This document shows positions 1-7,492 of a stretch of 12,110 bases of DNA, in pieces. Position numbers and translations under genes: made by a program. The DNA is from JAGTVG01 sp964389805 (GTDB taxonomy: Bacteria; Bacteroidota; Bacteroidia; Cytophagales; Cyclobacteriaceae): the NCBI GenBank assembly GCA_964389805.1, contig CAYMFU010000140.1:1-12110 (forward strand), given 5' to 3'. The notes under the pieces were generated by a model that did no database searches, was not told the DNA's origin, and saw only the letters and a list, made by a program, of their open reading frames with translations. Each line of letters starts with the position of its first letter. Positions within the stretch are counted from its first letter, which is position 1.

Positions 1-12
1 GAGCAGCTGAAC

Positions 13-513
13 TTATTTAATTTTTTTTCTCGAAATGATAACTTCCCGTTCTTCGCGGTTAAGTTTAAGTTCCCGGTTGATCCTGTATATGGTAGGGTAG
101 GTCATAGAGAATGCAACCAGGCATATAGTATAGTATATAATGTAAAATTGTTCGGCGGTCAGTGTTAATCCAATGAGGGCGAGTACTGTAGCACCGAGGA
201 AAAAATAAGCCCTGTTCATAGCAGCTTTATAATAAACATTTAATTTATCCCTGATGCTCATATTTGGATCAAGAATCTTGCGAATTTTTTTTGAAAGGAC
301 TAGGCCTAACACTATCAGACACAGAATTGCTGCTAGCACAATAAACCTGAGATAGAAAGTCACATCTTCATTAAGATAATCGGGATTATAGGACCTGTTC
401 TCTATCCTTAGAAATAAAACGATAAATCCAAGCATTGGAACCGCGATAAATGCATTAATATACAGCTGCAGTTTATTTAGAAATTCCTGACTATTTGAAA
501 ATTTTAATGCCAT
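13..513 (-). CDS. Hypothetical four-helix membrane protein
   Basis: This is a 166-residue protein that I do not recognise by family. It has four hydrophobic segments, at about residues 18-36, 53-75, 101-120 and 122-141. They are arranged as two hairpins separated by a basic/polar stretch (about 75-98). The C-terminal tail is strongly charged and Arg/Lys/Glu-rich (about 144-166) and probably cytoplasmic. There is no signal peptide cleavage site and no catalytic-looking motif. The gene lies downstream of pntB but is separated from it by a terminator-like hairpin, so it is probably a separate transcription unit. No Shine-Dalgarno sequence or clear promoter is visible in the 48 bp between that hairpin and the ATG. 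The reading frame and membrane topology are well supported by composition; the function is unknown. Confidence 0.75.
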   Translation of the reverse strand: MALKFSNSQEFLNKLQLYINAFIAVPMLGFIVLFLRIENRSYNPDYLNEDVTFYLRFIVLAAILCLIVLGLVLSKKIRKILDPNMSIRDKLNVYYKAAMNRAYFFLGATVLALIGLTLTAEQFYIIYYTICLVAFSMTYPTIYRINRELKLNREEREVIISRKKIK

Positions 514-560
514 TATTAGGTTTTTTCCGATATCTGGATATTCCCTGCAGGATCAACAGG

Positions 561-606
561 AAAAAAGGAATCAGGATTAATAATTACTTAACCCAGATTC
601 CCTTTT
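561..606 (-). terminator. Rho-independent terminator after pntB
   Basis: On the minus strand, GGAATC (601-596) pairs with GATTCC (572-567). The stem continues inward, after single mismatches, with GG/CC (594-593 with 575-574) and TTAA/TTAA (591-588 with 580-577), around a 7-nt loop (587-581). Six U residues follow directly (566-561). The site sits 35 nt past the pntB stop codon, where the transhydrogenase operon should end. An A-run precedes the stem, so it could also work weakly in the other direction, but no plus-strand gene needs it. Confidence 0.72.
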
Positions 607-640
607 ACTATCTATATCGCTAATACGTGTTTAATATTTG

Positions 641-2029
641 TTAAGCGTTGGATACTTCTGATTTCAGCTTGTTAAGTGAATCTTTTGCATCACCAAAAAG
701 CATCTTGGTTTTCTCTCCATAAAATAATGGATTGTCAATCCCGGCATATCCTGTTCGCATACTTCGCTTCATAACAATCACGTTTTTAGCCATCTCTACA
801 TCAATGATCGGCATGCCATATATCGGACTTCCCTCATCCTCCTTTGCAGCTGGATTGACAACATCATTGGCACCTATAACAAGAACCACATCGGTTGTCG
901 GAAGTTCGCTATTAGACTCATCCATCTCAAGCAGTTTCTCGTAAGGCACATCGGCCTCAGCAAGAAGAACATTCATATGACCAGGCATTCTGCCTGCCAC
1001 CGGGTGGATGCCATAGTATACCTGAACACCTTCTTTCTCTAGCATGGTCTCCAATTCATGACATGCATGCTGAGCCTGGGCTACAGCAAGACCATATCCT
1101 GGGACGATCAGTACTTTCTGAGAATATTTCAGCATGATAGCAGTGTCACCATGTGTGGCTTCCTTAACTACTTTTTCCCTTCCACTTTCACTTGAAAGTG
1201 TTGTCGCTCCCAGGCCTCCAATAATAACATTGATCAATGAGCGGTTCATAGCTTCACACATCAGTATGGTGAGAAAAGTCCCTGAAGCACCAACGAGAAT
1301 ACCTCCAACGATCATAACCTGATTGCCATAGATCAAACCGGCACCTGCAGCTCCAAGACCAGTAAAGGAATTCAAAAGGGAAATAACGACAGGCATGTCA
1401 CCTCCACCAATTGGGAGTACGAAGGTTATACCATATAATATCGAAAGTAAGAGAAGTATTAATACAAAGGTATAATTCAACTCATTTTGAGACATGATAT
1501 AACCGCTTAAAATAATAACACCCAGCAATAATATCCCATTAAAGATTTGCGGTACCGGCAGTTTAATGGAGTCCCTGAGGAAACCATCCAGTTTTCCATA
1601 TGCCACAAAACTTCCACTGAAAGCTACACTACCAATAAAGAGAGAGAATATTATGGTAAGCACCTGTCCGCTCATAAATTCGGTTCCGGGAGGCAGTGTT
1701 TTAAATTCTGTTATAGCAATAAGCATGGTACATGCGCCTCCAAATCCATTGAATATGGAAACCATTTCGGGCATTTTGGTCATTTTGACCTTTATGGCAG
1801 CTAAGTAACCAATTATACCACCTACTACAGCGCCACTTGCTATCCAGCCATAATTATTTGGCGTGTTACCGAACGGATAAAATAGTGTAATTATTATGCC
1901 CAATATCATCCCTGCGGCGGCAATGAGGTTTCCTTTTCTGGCAGATTCAGGATGACTTAATCCTTTAAGTCCTACTATAAATAAGACAATTGCGATAAGA
2001 TATAAAAAATCTAATGTTGGATCTTTCAC
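641..2029 (-). CDS. pntB: NAD(P) transhydrogenase subunit beta
   Basis: This is the beta subunit of the proton-translocating transhydrogenase, an inner-membrane enzyme. It uses the proton gradient to drive hydride transfer from NADH to NADP+. The 462-residue length is normal. Residues 1-275 form the membrane domain, with about nine hydrophobic helices. Residues 290-462 form the NADP(H)-binding domain III. Its hallmark segments are visible: the fingerprint VPGYGLAVAQAQ (309-320), GIHPVAGRMPGHMNVLLAE (340-358), VIGANDVVNPAA (384-395) and KRSMRTGYAG (421-430). In the channel helix after MPEMV (86-90), the position corresponding to E. coli His91 appears to be Asn94, as in many non-enterobacterial enzymes. 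The gene starts 2 nt after the pntAB stop, is co-transcribed with it and closes the operon. Confidence 0.96.
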   Translation of the reverse strand: MKDPTLDFLYLIAIVLFIVGLKGLSHPESARKGNLIAAAGMILGIIITLFYPFGNTPNNYGWIASGAVVGGIIGYLAAIKVKMTKMPEMVSIFNGFGGACTMLIAITEFKTLPPGTEFMSGQVLTIIFSLFIGSVAFSGSFVAYGKLDGFLRDSIKLPVPQIFNGILLLGVIILSGYIMSQNELNYTFVLILLLLSILYGITFVLPIGGGDMPVVISLLNSFTGLGAAGAGLIYGNQVMIVGGILVGASGTFLTILMCEAMNRSLINVIIGGLGATTLSSESGREKVVKEATHGDTAIMLKYSQKVLIVPGYGLAVAQAQHACHELETMLEKEGVQVYYGIHPVAGRMPGHMNVLLAEADVPYEKLLEMDESNSELPTTDVVLVIGANDVVNPAAKEDEGSPIYGMPIIDVEMAKNVIVMKRSMRTGYAGIDNPLFYGEKTKMLFGDAKDSLNKLKSEVSNA

Positions 2030-2031
2030 GG

Positions 2032-2346
2032 TTAGTTCTTTTTCTTTTTCTTAAACATTTCCAGCATTCGGTTGGTAACAGCAAAACCACCTACAACGTT
2101 AATTGTAGCCATAGCGATACCGAAAAATCCTATGATCAGCACAAAATAATTGTCAGGTTCAGCATTTCTGATCAACCAGATGGCTCCGATAATTACCACC
2201 CCGCTAACAGCATTAGCCCCCGACATTAAGGGAGTATGTAGTACCGTGGGTACTTTAGCGATGACTTCCATGCCCAGAAAAATGGCCAGGACCAGGATGT
2301 AGATCATCACTATATTTTCGCTTATAAAATTTAATATTACGTCCAT
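2032..2346 (-). CDS. pntAB: NAD(P) transhydrogenase subunit alpha, membrane part (alpha-2)
   Basis: This 104-residue protein is the separately encoded membrane portion of the alpha subunit, so the alpha chain is split here, unlike the fused E. coli PntA. It has three transmembrane segments (about 11-28, 45-60 and 67-90). The family signature is present: GMEVIAKVPTVLHTPLMSG (25-43), with His37 in LHTPLM, followed by ANAVSG (44-49). This helix contributes to the proton channel together with PntB. The protein ends in a run of five lysines at the cytoplasmic end. It starts 5 nt after the pntAA stop and ends 2 nt before pntB, which is consistent with stoichiometric, coupled translation of the complex. 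Confidence 0.95.
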   Translation of the reverse strand: MDVILNFISENIVMIYILVLAIFLGMEVIAKVPTVLHTPLMSGANAVSGVVIIGAIWLIRNAEPDNYFVLIIGFFGIAMATINVVGGFAVTNRMLEMFKKKKKN

Positions 2347-2351
2347 TTTAC

Positions 2352-3452
2352 TTAGGATTTATACTTTATTTCTCCGTTATGAACAATGCAACTTGACTTG
2401 GTTATCTCATCTTCAAAGTCAAATTCAATCTGTCCTTCCTTCAGGAATATCTTTAAATAATTCATGATGTTCTTGCTATATAATTGACTGGCGTGAAGTG
2501 GTACTGTGGCAGACAGGTCTTTCAAACCAATAATGGTAACATGATGCTTTTCTACGATCTTTCCAACTTCACTCAAGGCACAGTTTCCACCGGTAATGGC
2601 AGCCAGGTCCACAATTACGGATCCGGATTTCATAGTTTTGACCATCTCCTCTGTTATCAACTCCGGAGCTGGTTTGCCACGCAGCAGCGCAGTGGTAATA
2701 ATCACATCTGATTTAGCCGCATGATCGGCAATCAGTTGTTTCTGCTTTGCTTTATACTCTTCGGTTTGTTCAACCGCATATCCTCCAGCCGCTTTGTCAT
2801 CTTGAGCGCCCTCAACCTCTACAAATTTAGCTCCAAGGCTATGGACCTCTTCTTTCGCCGCGAGACGGGTGTCAAAGGCTTCTACCATAGCACCTAACCT
2901 TTTGGCCGTGGCTATAGCCTGTAATCCTGCCACACCTGCTCCCAGAATCAGAACTTTGGACGGAGGAATAGTTCCAGCAGCCGTAGTGAGCATCGGAAAA
3001 TATCGTGGAAGGTATTCAGCAGCCATCAGTACTGCTTTATATCCGGAAATCGACGCCATGGATGACAATATATCCATCGACTGTGCCAGGGTTATTCTTG
3101 GGATCATATCCAGACTTAAAGCCGTGATACCTGCTTCACTTAAAGTTGAGGTAATCCTTTCATCCACGAATGGTTGAAAAGAAGAAATATATACCGCTGA
3201 TTTTTTCATCTTACCCAAGTCGCTCTTTTCCACTGGTGAAATAGATATGATCAGGTCAGATTTACTTAATACGTTCTCCCTTGAATCGATTTCCGCACCT
3301 TTATCCTTGTAATCCTCATCCGAATAAAAGGCTTCTTCCCCTGCAGATTTTTCTACCAGGACATTGTTTTGCACATCAATAAGTAATTTGACTGAATCAG
3401 GTATGATCGAAACCCTTTTATCATCTGGTTCCTTTAAAATACCAATTTGCAT
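2352..3452 (-). CDS. pntAA: NAD(P) transhydrogenase subunit alpha, NAD-binding part (alpha-1)
   Basis: This 366-residue soluble domain I binds NAD(H) and passes hydride to PntB-bound NADP+. It is related to alanine dehydrogenase. The N-terminal lobe begins MQIGILKEP and includes KRVSIIP (12-18). The Rossmann NAD fingerprint is GAGVAGLQAIATAKRLGA (171-188), followed by EAFDTR (191-196), where the acidic residue holds the ribose. The RQD loop that contacts the hydride-transfer site is kept in the segment MIPRITLAQSMD (116-127) as Arg119, Gln124 and Asp127. Leu122 occupies a position that is often Arg in relatives. The length fits a split alpha-1 chain without membrane helices. It is first in a three-gene operon with a good Bacteroidota promoter just upstream. 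A start at 3452 gives the expected N-terminus. Confidence 0.96.
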   Translation of the reverse strand: MQIGILKEPDDKRVSIIPDSVKLLIDVQNNVLVEKSAGEEAFYSDEDYKDKGAEIDSRENVLSKSDLIISISPVEKSDLGKMKKSAVYISSFQPFVDERITSTLSEAGITALSLDMIPRITLAQSMDILSSMASISGYKAVLMAAEYLPRYFPMLTTAAGTIPPSKVLILGAGVAGLQAIATAKRLGAMVEAFDTRLAAKEEVHSLGAKFVEVEGAQDDKAAGGYAVEQTEEYKAKQKQLIADHAAKSDVIITTALLRGKPAPELITEEMVKTMKSGSVIVDLAAITGGNCALSEVGKIVEKHHVTIIGLKDLSATVPLHASQLYSKNIMNYLKIFLKEGQIEFDFEDEITKSSCIVHNGEIKYKS

Positions 3453-3496
3453 TGCTTATATATTTAAATAAAAAATTAGGTTGGCTTTCCGCCGCA

Positions 3497-3527
3497 CAAA
3501 TATATATAAATAAATAAATTATTCAAT
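3497..3527 (-). promoter_or_regulatory. Bacteroidota-type promoter for pntAA-pntAB-pntB
   Basis: On the minus strand, TATATTTG (3504-3497) matches the Bacteroidota -7 consensus TAnnTTTG exactly. ATTG (3527-3524) lies 19 bp upstream and is one base off the -33 box TTTG. The predicted transcription start is near 3490, about 40 nt before the pntAA ATG. The -33 box overlaps the stop codon of the thioesterase gene, so pnt can be transcribed independently of the genes upstream. The consensus is established knowledge for the phylum; the call from sequence alone is inference. Confidence 0.65.
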
Positions 3528-4278
3528 CCTTGGGCAACCATTTGGTTTTTGATGTCAAAATTGGTCTTAAGGATTTTTTGTTTATTATTTTGGTTAAAAA
3601 TTCATGTTCATTGTTGGGAACAGTTTCCCGAACCAATTGGTCTCCAAAAAGTGCTTCTGCTAAAAAGTTAATTTCGATTGAACCCAACCTGTATTTTTGC
3701 CTGAATGAATATTCGAAATCATCCAGGACCCATTTAAGATAATTGATGTTGTTTACATGGTGGTTCATGTCAAGGTCACTGTAAACAACATGGTAGGAAG
3801 AGCTTTTGCCATCTGTTTTTTCTGATAAGGAAACTTTATCAAGCACTAAATCTTCCTTCAGCCTTCCGGGATTCTTTGGTAAGAGATTGTGCATCTCCCC
3901 AGGAATCCGAACGGGTTTGCGCAATTTCAAATCAATTAGCATCCAGGAAGTCCTGCAAATGCCCATAATTTCCTGTTGCTTATTCAGAATATTAAAATCA
4001 CGAATGGCTATATTATCTGTCATCTCAACAGCCCATGTTTCAACAATAATTTTCTCGTTGAGCTTTGGGATCTTATATAGTTTGATGAGTTGCCTTGTAA
4101 GAACCCAGGCCAGGTTTAATTTGATCAGTTCTTCATATCCCAATCTTGCCGCACTGGCATGGTTAACAGCAGTCTCCTGTAAACAATAAGCCAATCCGTG
4201 GATGGATGCAAATCCATCCGGCGCTACCAGTGAATGGGTTATCCTGAACTTTTCTTTCCAGATAGAAATATCTTCCAT
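3523..4278 (-). CDS. Acyl-ACP thioesterase (FatA/FatB type, double hotdog)
   Basis: This 251-residue cytoplasmic enzyme is predicted to hydrolyse acyl-acyl carrier protein to free fatty acid and ACP. It has two hotdog domains (about 5-135 and 160-250). The second carries the family's active-site motif, DLDMNHHVNNINYLKW (168-183), with Asp170, Asn172 and His174 in the D-x-N-x-H arrangement used by plant FatB. An acidic residue in the following strand (Glu202 in SIEINF) could be the additional catalytic carboxylate. In the first domain, the hotdog helix (around LQETAVNHASAARLG, 33-47) and LAWVLTRQ (56-63) are typical of bacterial members. The gene follows the GH92 gene by only 7 nt, so the two are probably co-transcribed although no functional link is obvious. 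Chain-length specificity cannot be read from the sequence. Confidence 0.9.
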   Translation of the reverse strand: MEDISIWKEKFRITHSLVAPDGFASIHGLAYCLQETAVNHASAARLGYEELIKLNLAWVLTRQLIKLYKIPKLNEKIIVETWAVEMTDNIAIRDFNILNKQQEIMGICRTSWMLIDLKLRKPVRIPGEMHNLLPKNPGRLKEDLVLDKVSLSEKTDGKSSSYHVVYSDLDMNHHVNNINYLKWVLDDFEYSFRQKYRLGSIEINFLAEALFGDQLVRETVPNNEHEFLTKIINKKSLRPILTSKTKWLPKD

Positions 4279-4285
4279 AAAACTC

Positions 4286-6541
4286 TTAATTAGGTATTTG
4301 ATCAGTCATTTCAAATTCCAGTATTCCTCCATTCATAATTTGCTCATGGGTAATGAAGAGTTCATTCAATGTTTCACCATTCAGTGTCACTGTTTTGACA
4401 TATTTGTTTTCCGGGGCATCATTTTTCTTCTGGATGATAAATGAATTTAGCCCTGGCAGGTCAATTTCAAGCCTCTCAAATAAGGGTATCCCAAGATCAT
4501 ACCTGCCATTAGCTGGATTAACAGGATAAAATCCAAGGGCATTGAATATATACCATGCAGACATCTGACCACAATCTTCATTGCCACAAAGACCGGCAGG
4601 ATCATCACCATACAAGGTGTTCATGATCTCAGTTATTTTTTCCTGGGTCTTCCAGGGTTTATTTATATAATTGTACAGATAAACAATATGATGGCTTGGT
4701 TCATTGCCATGGACATATTGCCCGATCATTCCACTAACATCAAGAGCAGCCTCACTTCCCATATCAGATCCTATAATGAATAAAGAATCAAGTTTTTTCT
4801 CGAAAATTTCCGGTCCACCCATCATCTGGATCAGTTCAGGAATAGCATGTGGTACATACCAGGTATATTGCCAGGCATTCCCTTCGGTATAATCATTTCT
4901 ATATTTTGTATCTAATGGGTCAAATGGTTCTTTCCATTGCCCATTTGCCATCTTAGCCCGCATAAAAAGCGTGTTTCTGTCAAAAACATTCTTATAATAC
5001 CCTGCTCTTTCCATAAAATAATAATGTTCATCCATCTGGTTAAGGTCCTTCGCCATTTGGGCAATACACCAGTCATCAAAGGCATATTCAAGGGTTTTTG
5101 ATACCGTGTTGTTCAAGGTATCGGCGGGAATATATCCATATTCTATATATAAAGGCGTTTCCCTTGTATTTTGAAAAGCGCTGGCCTTCATAGCAGCGTA
5201 CAAGGAATCAGGAGGCAGGTCAGGAAGCAATCCTTTTTTATAGGCATCGTATATTACAGGTACGGCATGGTATCCGATCATTGTACCCGTTTCATTTCCC
5301 CATAGCGACCAGACTGGTAGTTGGCCAGTATCCCTGTAATGCGCCAGCATTGACCGTATGAAATTCTGAACACGTTCCTTTTGAATGATGGTATACAGTG
5401 GATGGGCTGCACGATAGGTATCCCATAATGAAAAAGTATGATAATTTGTGAATGCAGTATCGGTATAAATAAGATCATCCGGTGAGCGGTATTCGAAAGT
5501 GTTGTTTTCAATGCTGTCGCTGAATACGTTCGGGGATAACATACTATGGTATAAGGCTGTATAGAAAGTCCTGAGTAATTTCTGGCTTTCGGAAGTGATC
5601 TTGATCTTGTTTAATGCTTTATTCCATGCATCTTGTGTTTTTCCTCTGGCTGAGTTAAAATTCCAATCTGGTAATTCATGGTTTATATTGATCAGTGCAT
5701 TTTCTTCGCTTACTGCAGAAATCCCTACTTTGAGCATCAACTGATTATCAGCATCAGGTATGAATCTGATAATTCCTTTTACGTGTTGCCCTTCGATTGA
5801 AGTGGATGCATCAAAATAAATACTGTCTGATGATATCAGGTCATAAGATATCAATGGCTTTGAAAACCGGATAGCGAAAAAAGTTTTTTGATTTTTAGCC
5901 CACCCGGTAGAGTAGCGAAATCCTGTGACCAGGGTGTCACTGATAATTTTAATATGTGAAGATGTCACACTGTCTGTGTTCACTCCTAATCCAAGGTCTA
6001 TCAGTACTGAGCAGGTGTCTCGAGAAGGAAAGGAATATTTATGAAAGCCTGCCCGCCTGGATGCTGTTAATTCTACCTTTATCTGCGGCTCATCTAACAG
6101 GACTGAATAATATCCAGCAGATGCTGATTCATTTTCATGTGAATATGTAGCATAATGAGACTCAAACGTCATTGGAAGGGTATCAATGGGATTATGGTGA
6201 ACCGCCTGGGCGGCCGGCAATATCAGTACATCAAGCATGTCGCCGACTCCGGTTCCACTTAGATGGGTATGGCTGAATCCTACAATACGGTTGGCAGAAT
6301 AATGATAACCGCTAACCCAATCCCATCCGCTTATCCCATTATCCGGGCTGACCTGAACCAGGCCAAAGGGCATTGTTGCGCCAGGATACGTATGGCCATG
6401 CCCATCAGTTCCAATCATGGGATCAACGTACTGCAAATAATCGAATATCTGGTTCTCATTCTGCACTCTTTTCTCACAAGAGTTCAGGGATAGGAACAAA
6501 GGAATTGCGAATATCAATAAGAAGACGTTTTTAATACTCAT
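4286..6541 (-). CDS. GH92 family alpha-mannosidase, lipoprotein
   Basis: This is a 751-residue glycoside hydrolase of family 92. Characterised members are calcium-dependent exo-acting alpha-mannosidases (alpha-1,2, -1,3, -1,4 or -1,6) that invert the anomeric centre. The N-terminus is a lipoprotein signal with LSLNSC and lipidation at Cys22, so the protein is probably anchored facing the periplasm or the cell surface. The family opening YVDPMIGT (38-45) is followed by GHTYPGATMPFGLVQVSPD (49-67) and HLSGTGVGD (93-101). The C-terminal (alpha/alpha)6 domain has GNEPSHH (612-618), with the likely general acid Glu614, and GNEDCGQMSAW (653-663) with the acidic base region. The length and motifs are complete. 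No SusC/SusD pair or other glycosidase is nearby, so this is not a typical polysaccharide utilisation locus. Linkage specificity is not predictable here. Confidence 0.95.
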   Translation of the reverse strand: MSIKNVFLLIFAIPLFLSLNSCEKRVQNENQIFDYLQYVDPMIGTDGHGHTYPGATMPFGLVQVSPDNGISGWDWVSGYHYSANRIVGFSHTHLSGTGVGDMLDVLILPAAQAVHHNPIDTLPMTFESHYATYSHENESASAGYYSVLLDEPQIKVELTASRRAGFHKYSFPSRDTCSVLIDLGLGVNTDSVTSSHIKIISDTLVTGFRYSTGWAKNQKTFFAIRFSKPLISYDLISSDSIYFDASTSIEGQHVKGIIRFIPDADNQLMLKVGISAVSEENALININHELPDWNFNSARGKTQDAWNKALNKIKITSESQKLLRTFYTALYHSMLSPNVFSDSIENNTFEYRSPDDLIYTDTAFTNYHTFSLWDTYRAAHPLYTIIQKERVQNFIRSMLAHYRDTGQLPVWSLWGNETGTMIGYHAVPVIYDAYKKGLLPDLPPDSLYAAMKASAFQNTRETPLYIEYGYIPADTLNNTVSKTLEYAFDDWCIAQMAKDLNQMDEHYYFMERAGYYKNVFDRNTLFMRAKMANGQWKEPFDPLDTKYRNDYTEGNAWQYTWYVPHAIPELIQMMGGPEIFEKKLDSLFIIGSDMGSEAALDVSGMIGQYVHGNEPSHHIVYLYNYINKPWKTQEKITEIMNTLYGDDPAGLCGNEDCGQMSAWYIFNALGFYPVNPANGRYDLGIPLFERLEIDLPGLNSFIIQKKNDAPENKYVKTVTLNGETLNELFITHEQIMNGGILEFEMTDQIPN

Positions 6542-6640
6542 ATGCCTGGTGTAAAAAATTATATCATCAATTTAAAATACTAAATGGTTTATTCAAAATA
6601 ATTGTAAATAATGCGGTAAATCATCTGAAAATCTTAGTGA

Positions 6641-7492
6641 TTATTTAAATTCTGCAGTTACAGGCATATGATCAGAAGGGTATCTTCCCTCAGAATGGTA
6701 ATTAATGACTTCTGAAGAAAGAGGCTCTATATTACCCATGAAAAAAATATAATCCAACCTTTTACCCGTACCTGGATTATGCTCATTCCACCCATAAAAT
6801 GTCATATCTTTTTCTTCCGGATTCTGGTTGATGGTTCTGTACGCATCTTTTAATGGCAAAATTTTATTATCTGTTAAATAGGTTATGGGAGGTTGATCTT
6901 CTCCTGCATTGAGATCACCAAGGAGTATGGCGCTGAGACCGTCTGTCATGTTCTTCAGGTGTTCTATGATTACCATGGAGCTGTGATACCTGGCATCCGC
7001 GGACCTGTGGTCGTAATGTGTATTGACTATGAAGATCTGTTGTTTACCAGCTTTATGTTCAAATTTTCCCCAGGTAAAGATCCTTGGAAGGGAAGTTTTC
7101 CATGATTTCGATCCGGGTATTTCAGGAGTCTCTGATAGCCACATCGTCTTTCCCTCGATCAGTTTCCATCTTGAAGAATTATAGAGTATTGGTGAAGCTT
7201 CGCCTTTTGTTGGGTCTACTTCACGGGTAAGGCCGATATATTGATAATCTTCACATTGCTCCAGGATCTCATCGATCTGGAAGACCAGGGCCTCCTGCAT
7301 CCCGATGAAATCAGATTGACTTTCCTTGATAACTTGGAAAACCAGATCCTTTCTAAACTCCCAGGAATTTTCTCCATCGTTTGCTGATCCATAGCGTATG
7401 TTGAAAGTCATTGCTTTGATGGTATCCTGATTACTTTCCATATTAGGGAATAAAAAGATAAGGTTAATAATTAATAAAAGTATCTGTATCAT
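6641..7492 (-). CDS. Secreted endonuclease/exonuclease/phosphatase-fold enzyme
   Basis: This 283-residue protein has the metal-dependent EEP (DNase I/sphingomyelinase/inositol phosphatase) fold. Residues 1-18 form a hydrophobic signal peptide, so it is probably exported to the periplasm or beyond. The active-site set is complete: Asn31 (MTFNIRYG), Glu67 (MQEAL), the NTHYDH motif (157-162) with His159, GDLN (192-195) with Asp193 and Asn195, Asp247 (RLDYIF), and the terminal SDHMPV with Asp274 and His275. The substrate could be a phosphodiester or phosphomonoester; nuclease, phosphatase or sphingomyelinase activity cannot be separated by sequence. The ATG overlaps the stop of the upstream ABC ATPase gene (ATGA), so translation is coupled to the B12-type importer genes. 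About 100 bp of AT-rich DNA with no clear promoter or terminator separates it from the GH92 gene. Confidence 0.9.
   Translation of the reverse strand: MIQILLLIINLIFLFPNMESNQDTIKAMTFNIRYGSANDGENSWEFRKDLVFQVIKESQSDFIGMQEALVFQIDEILEQCEDYQYIGLTREVDPTKGEASPILYNSSRWKLIEGKTMWLSETPEIPGSKSWKTSLPRIFTWGKFEHKAGKQQIFIVNTHYDHRSADARYHSSMVIIEHLKNMTDGLSAILLGDLNAGEDQPPITYLTDNKILPLKDAYRTINQNPEEKDMTFYGWNEHNPGTGKRLDYIFFMGNIEPLSSEVINYHSEGRYPSDHMPVTAEFK

Noticed and set aside
2869..3177. Plus-strand reading frame of 102 codons within pntAA
   Set aside because: It is antisense to the conserved NAD-binding domain; no independent support.
4286..6541. Polysaccharide utilisation locus around the GH92 gene
   Set aside because: No SusC/SusD pair, sulfatase, other glycoside hydrolase or hybrid two-component regulator is in the window. 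The only TonB receptor belongs to the B12 locus.
6542..6640. Promoter or terminator between the EEP gene and GH92
   Set aside because: TTATTTTG (minus strand, near 6601-6594) misses the consensus and lacks a -33 partner. The only stem before a U-run is five AT pairs, so the region stays unassigned.
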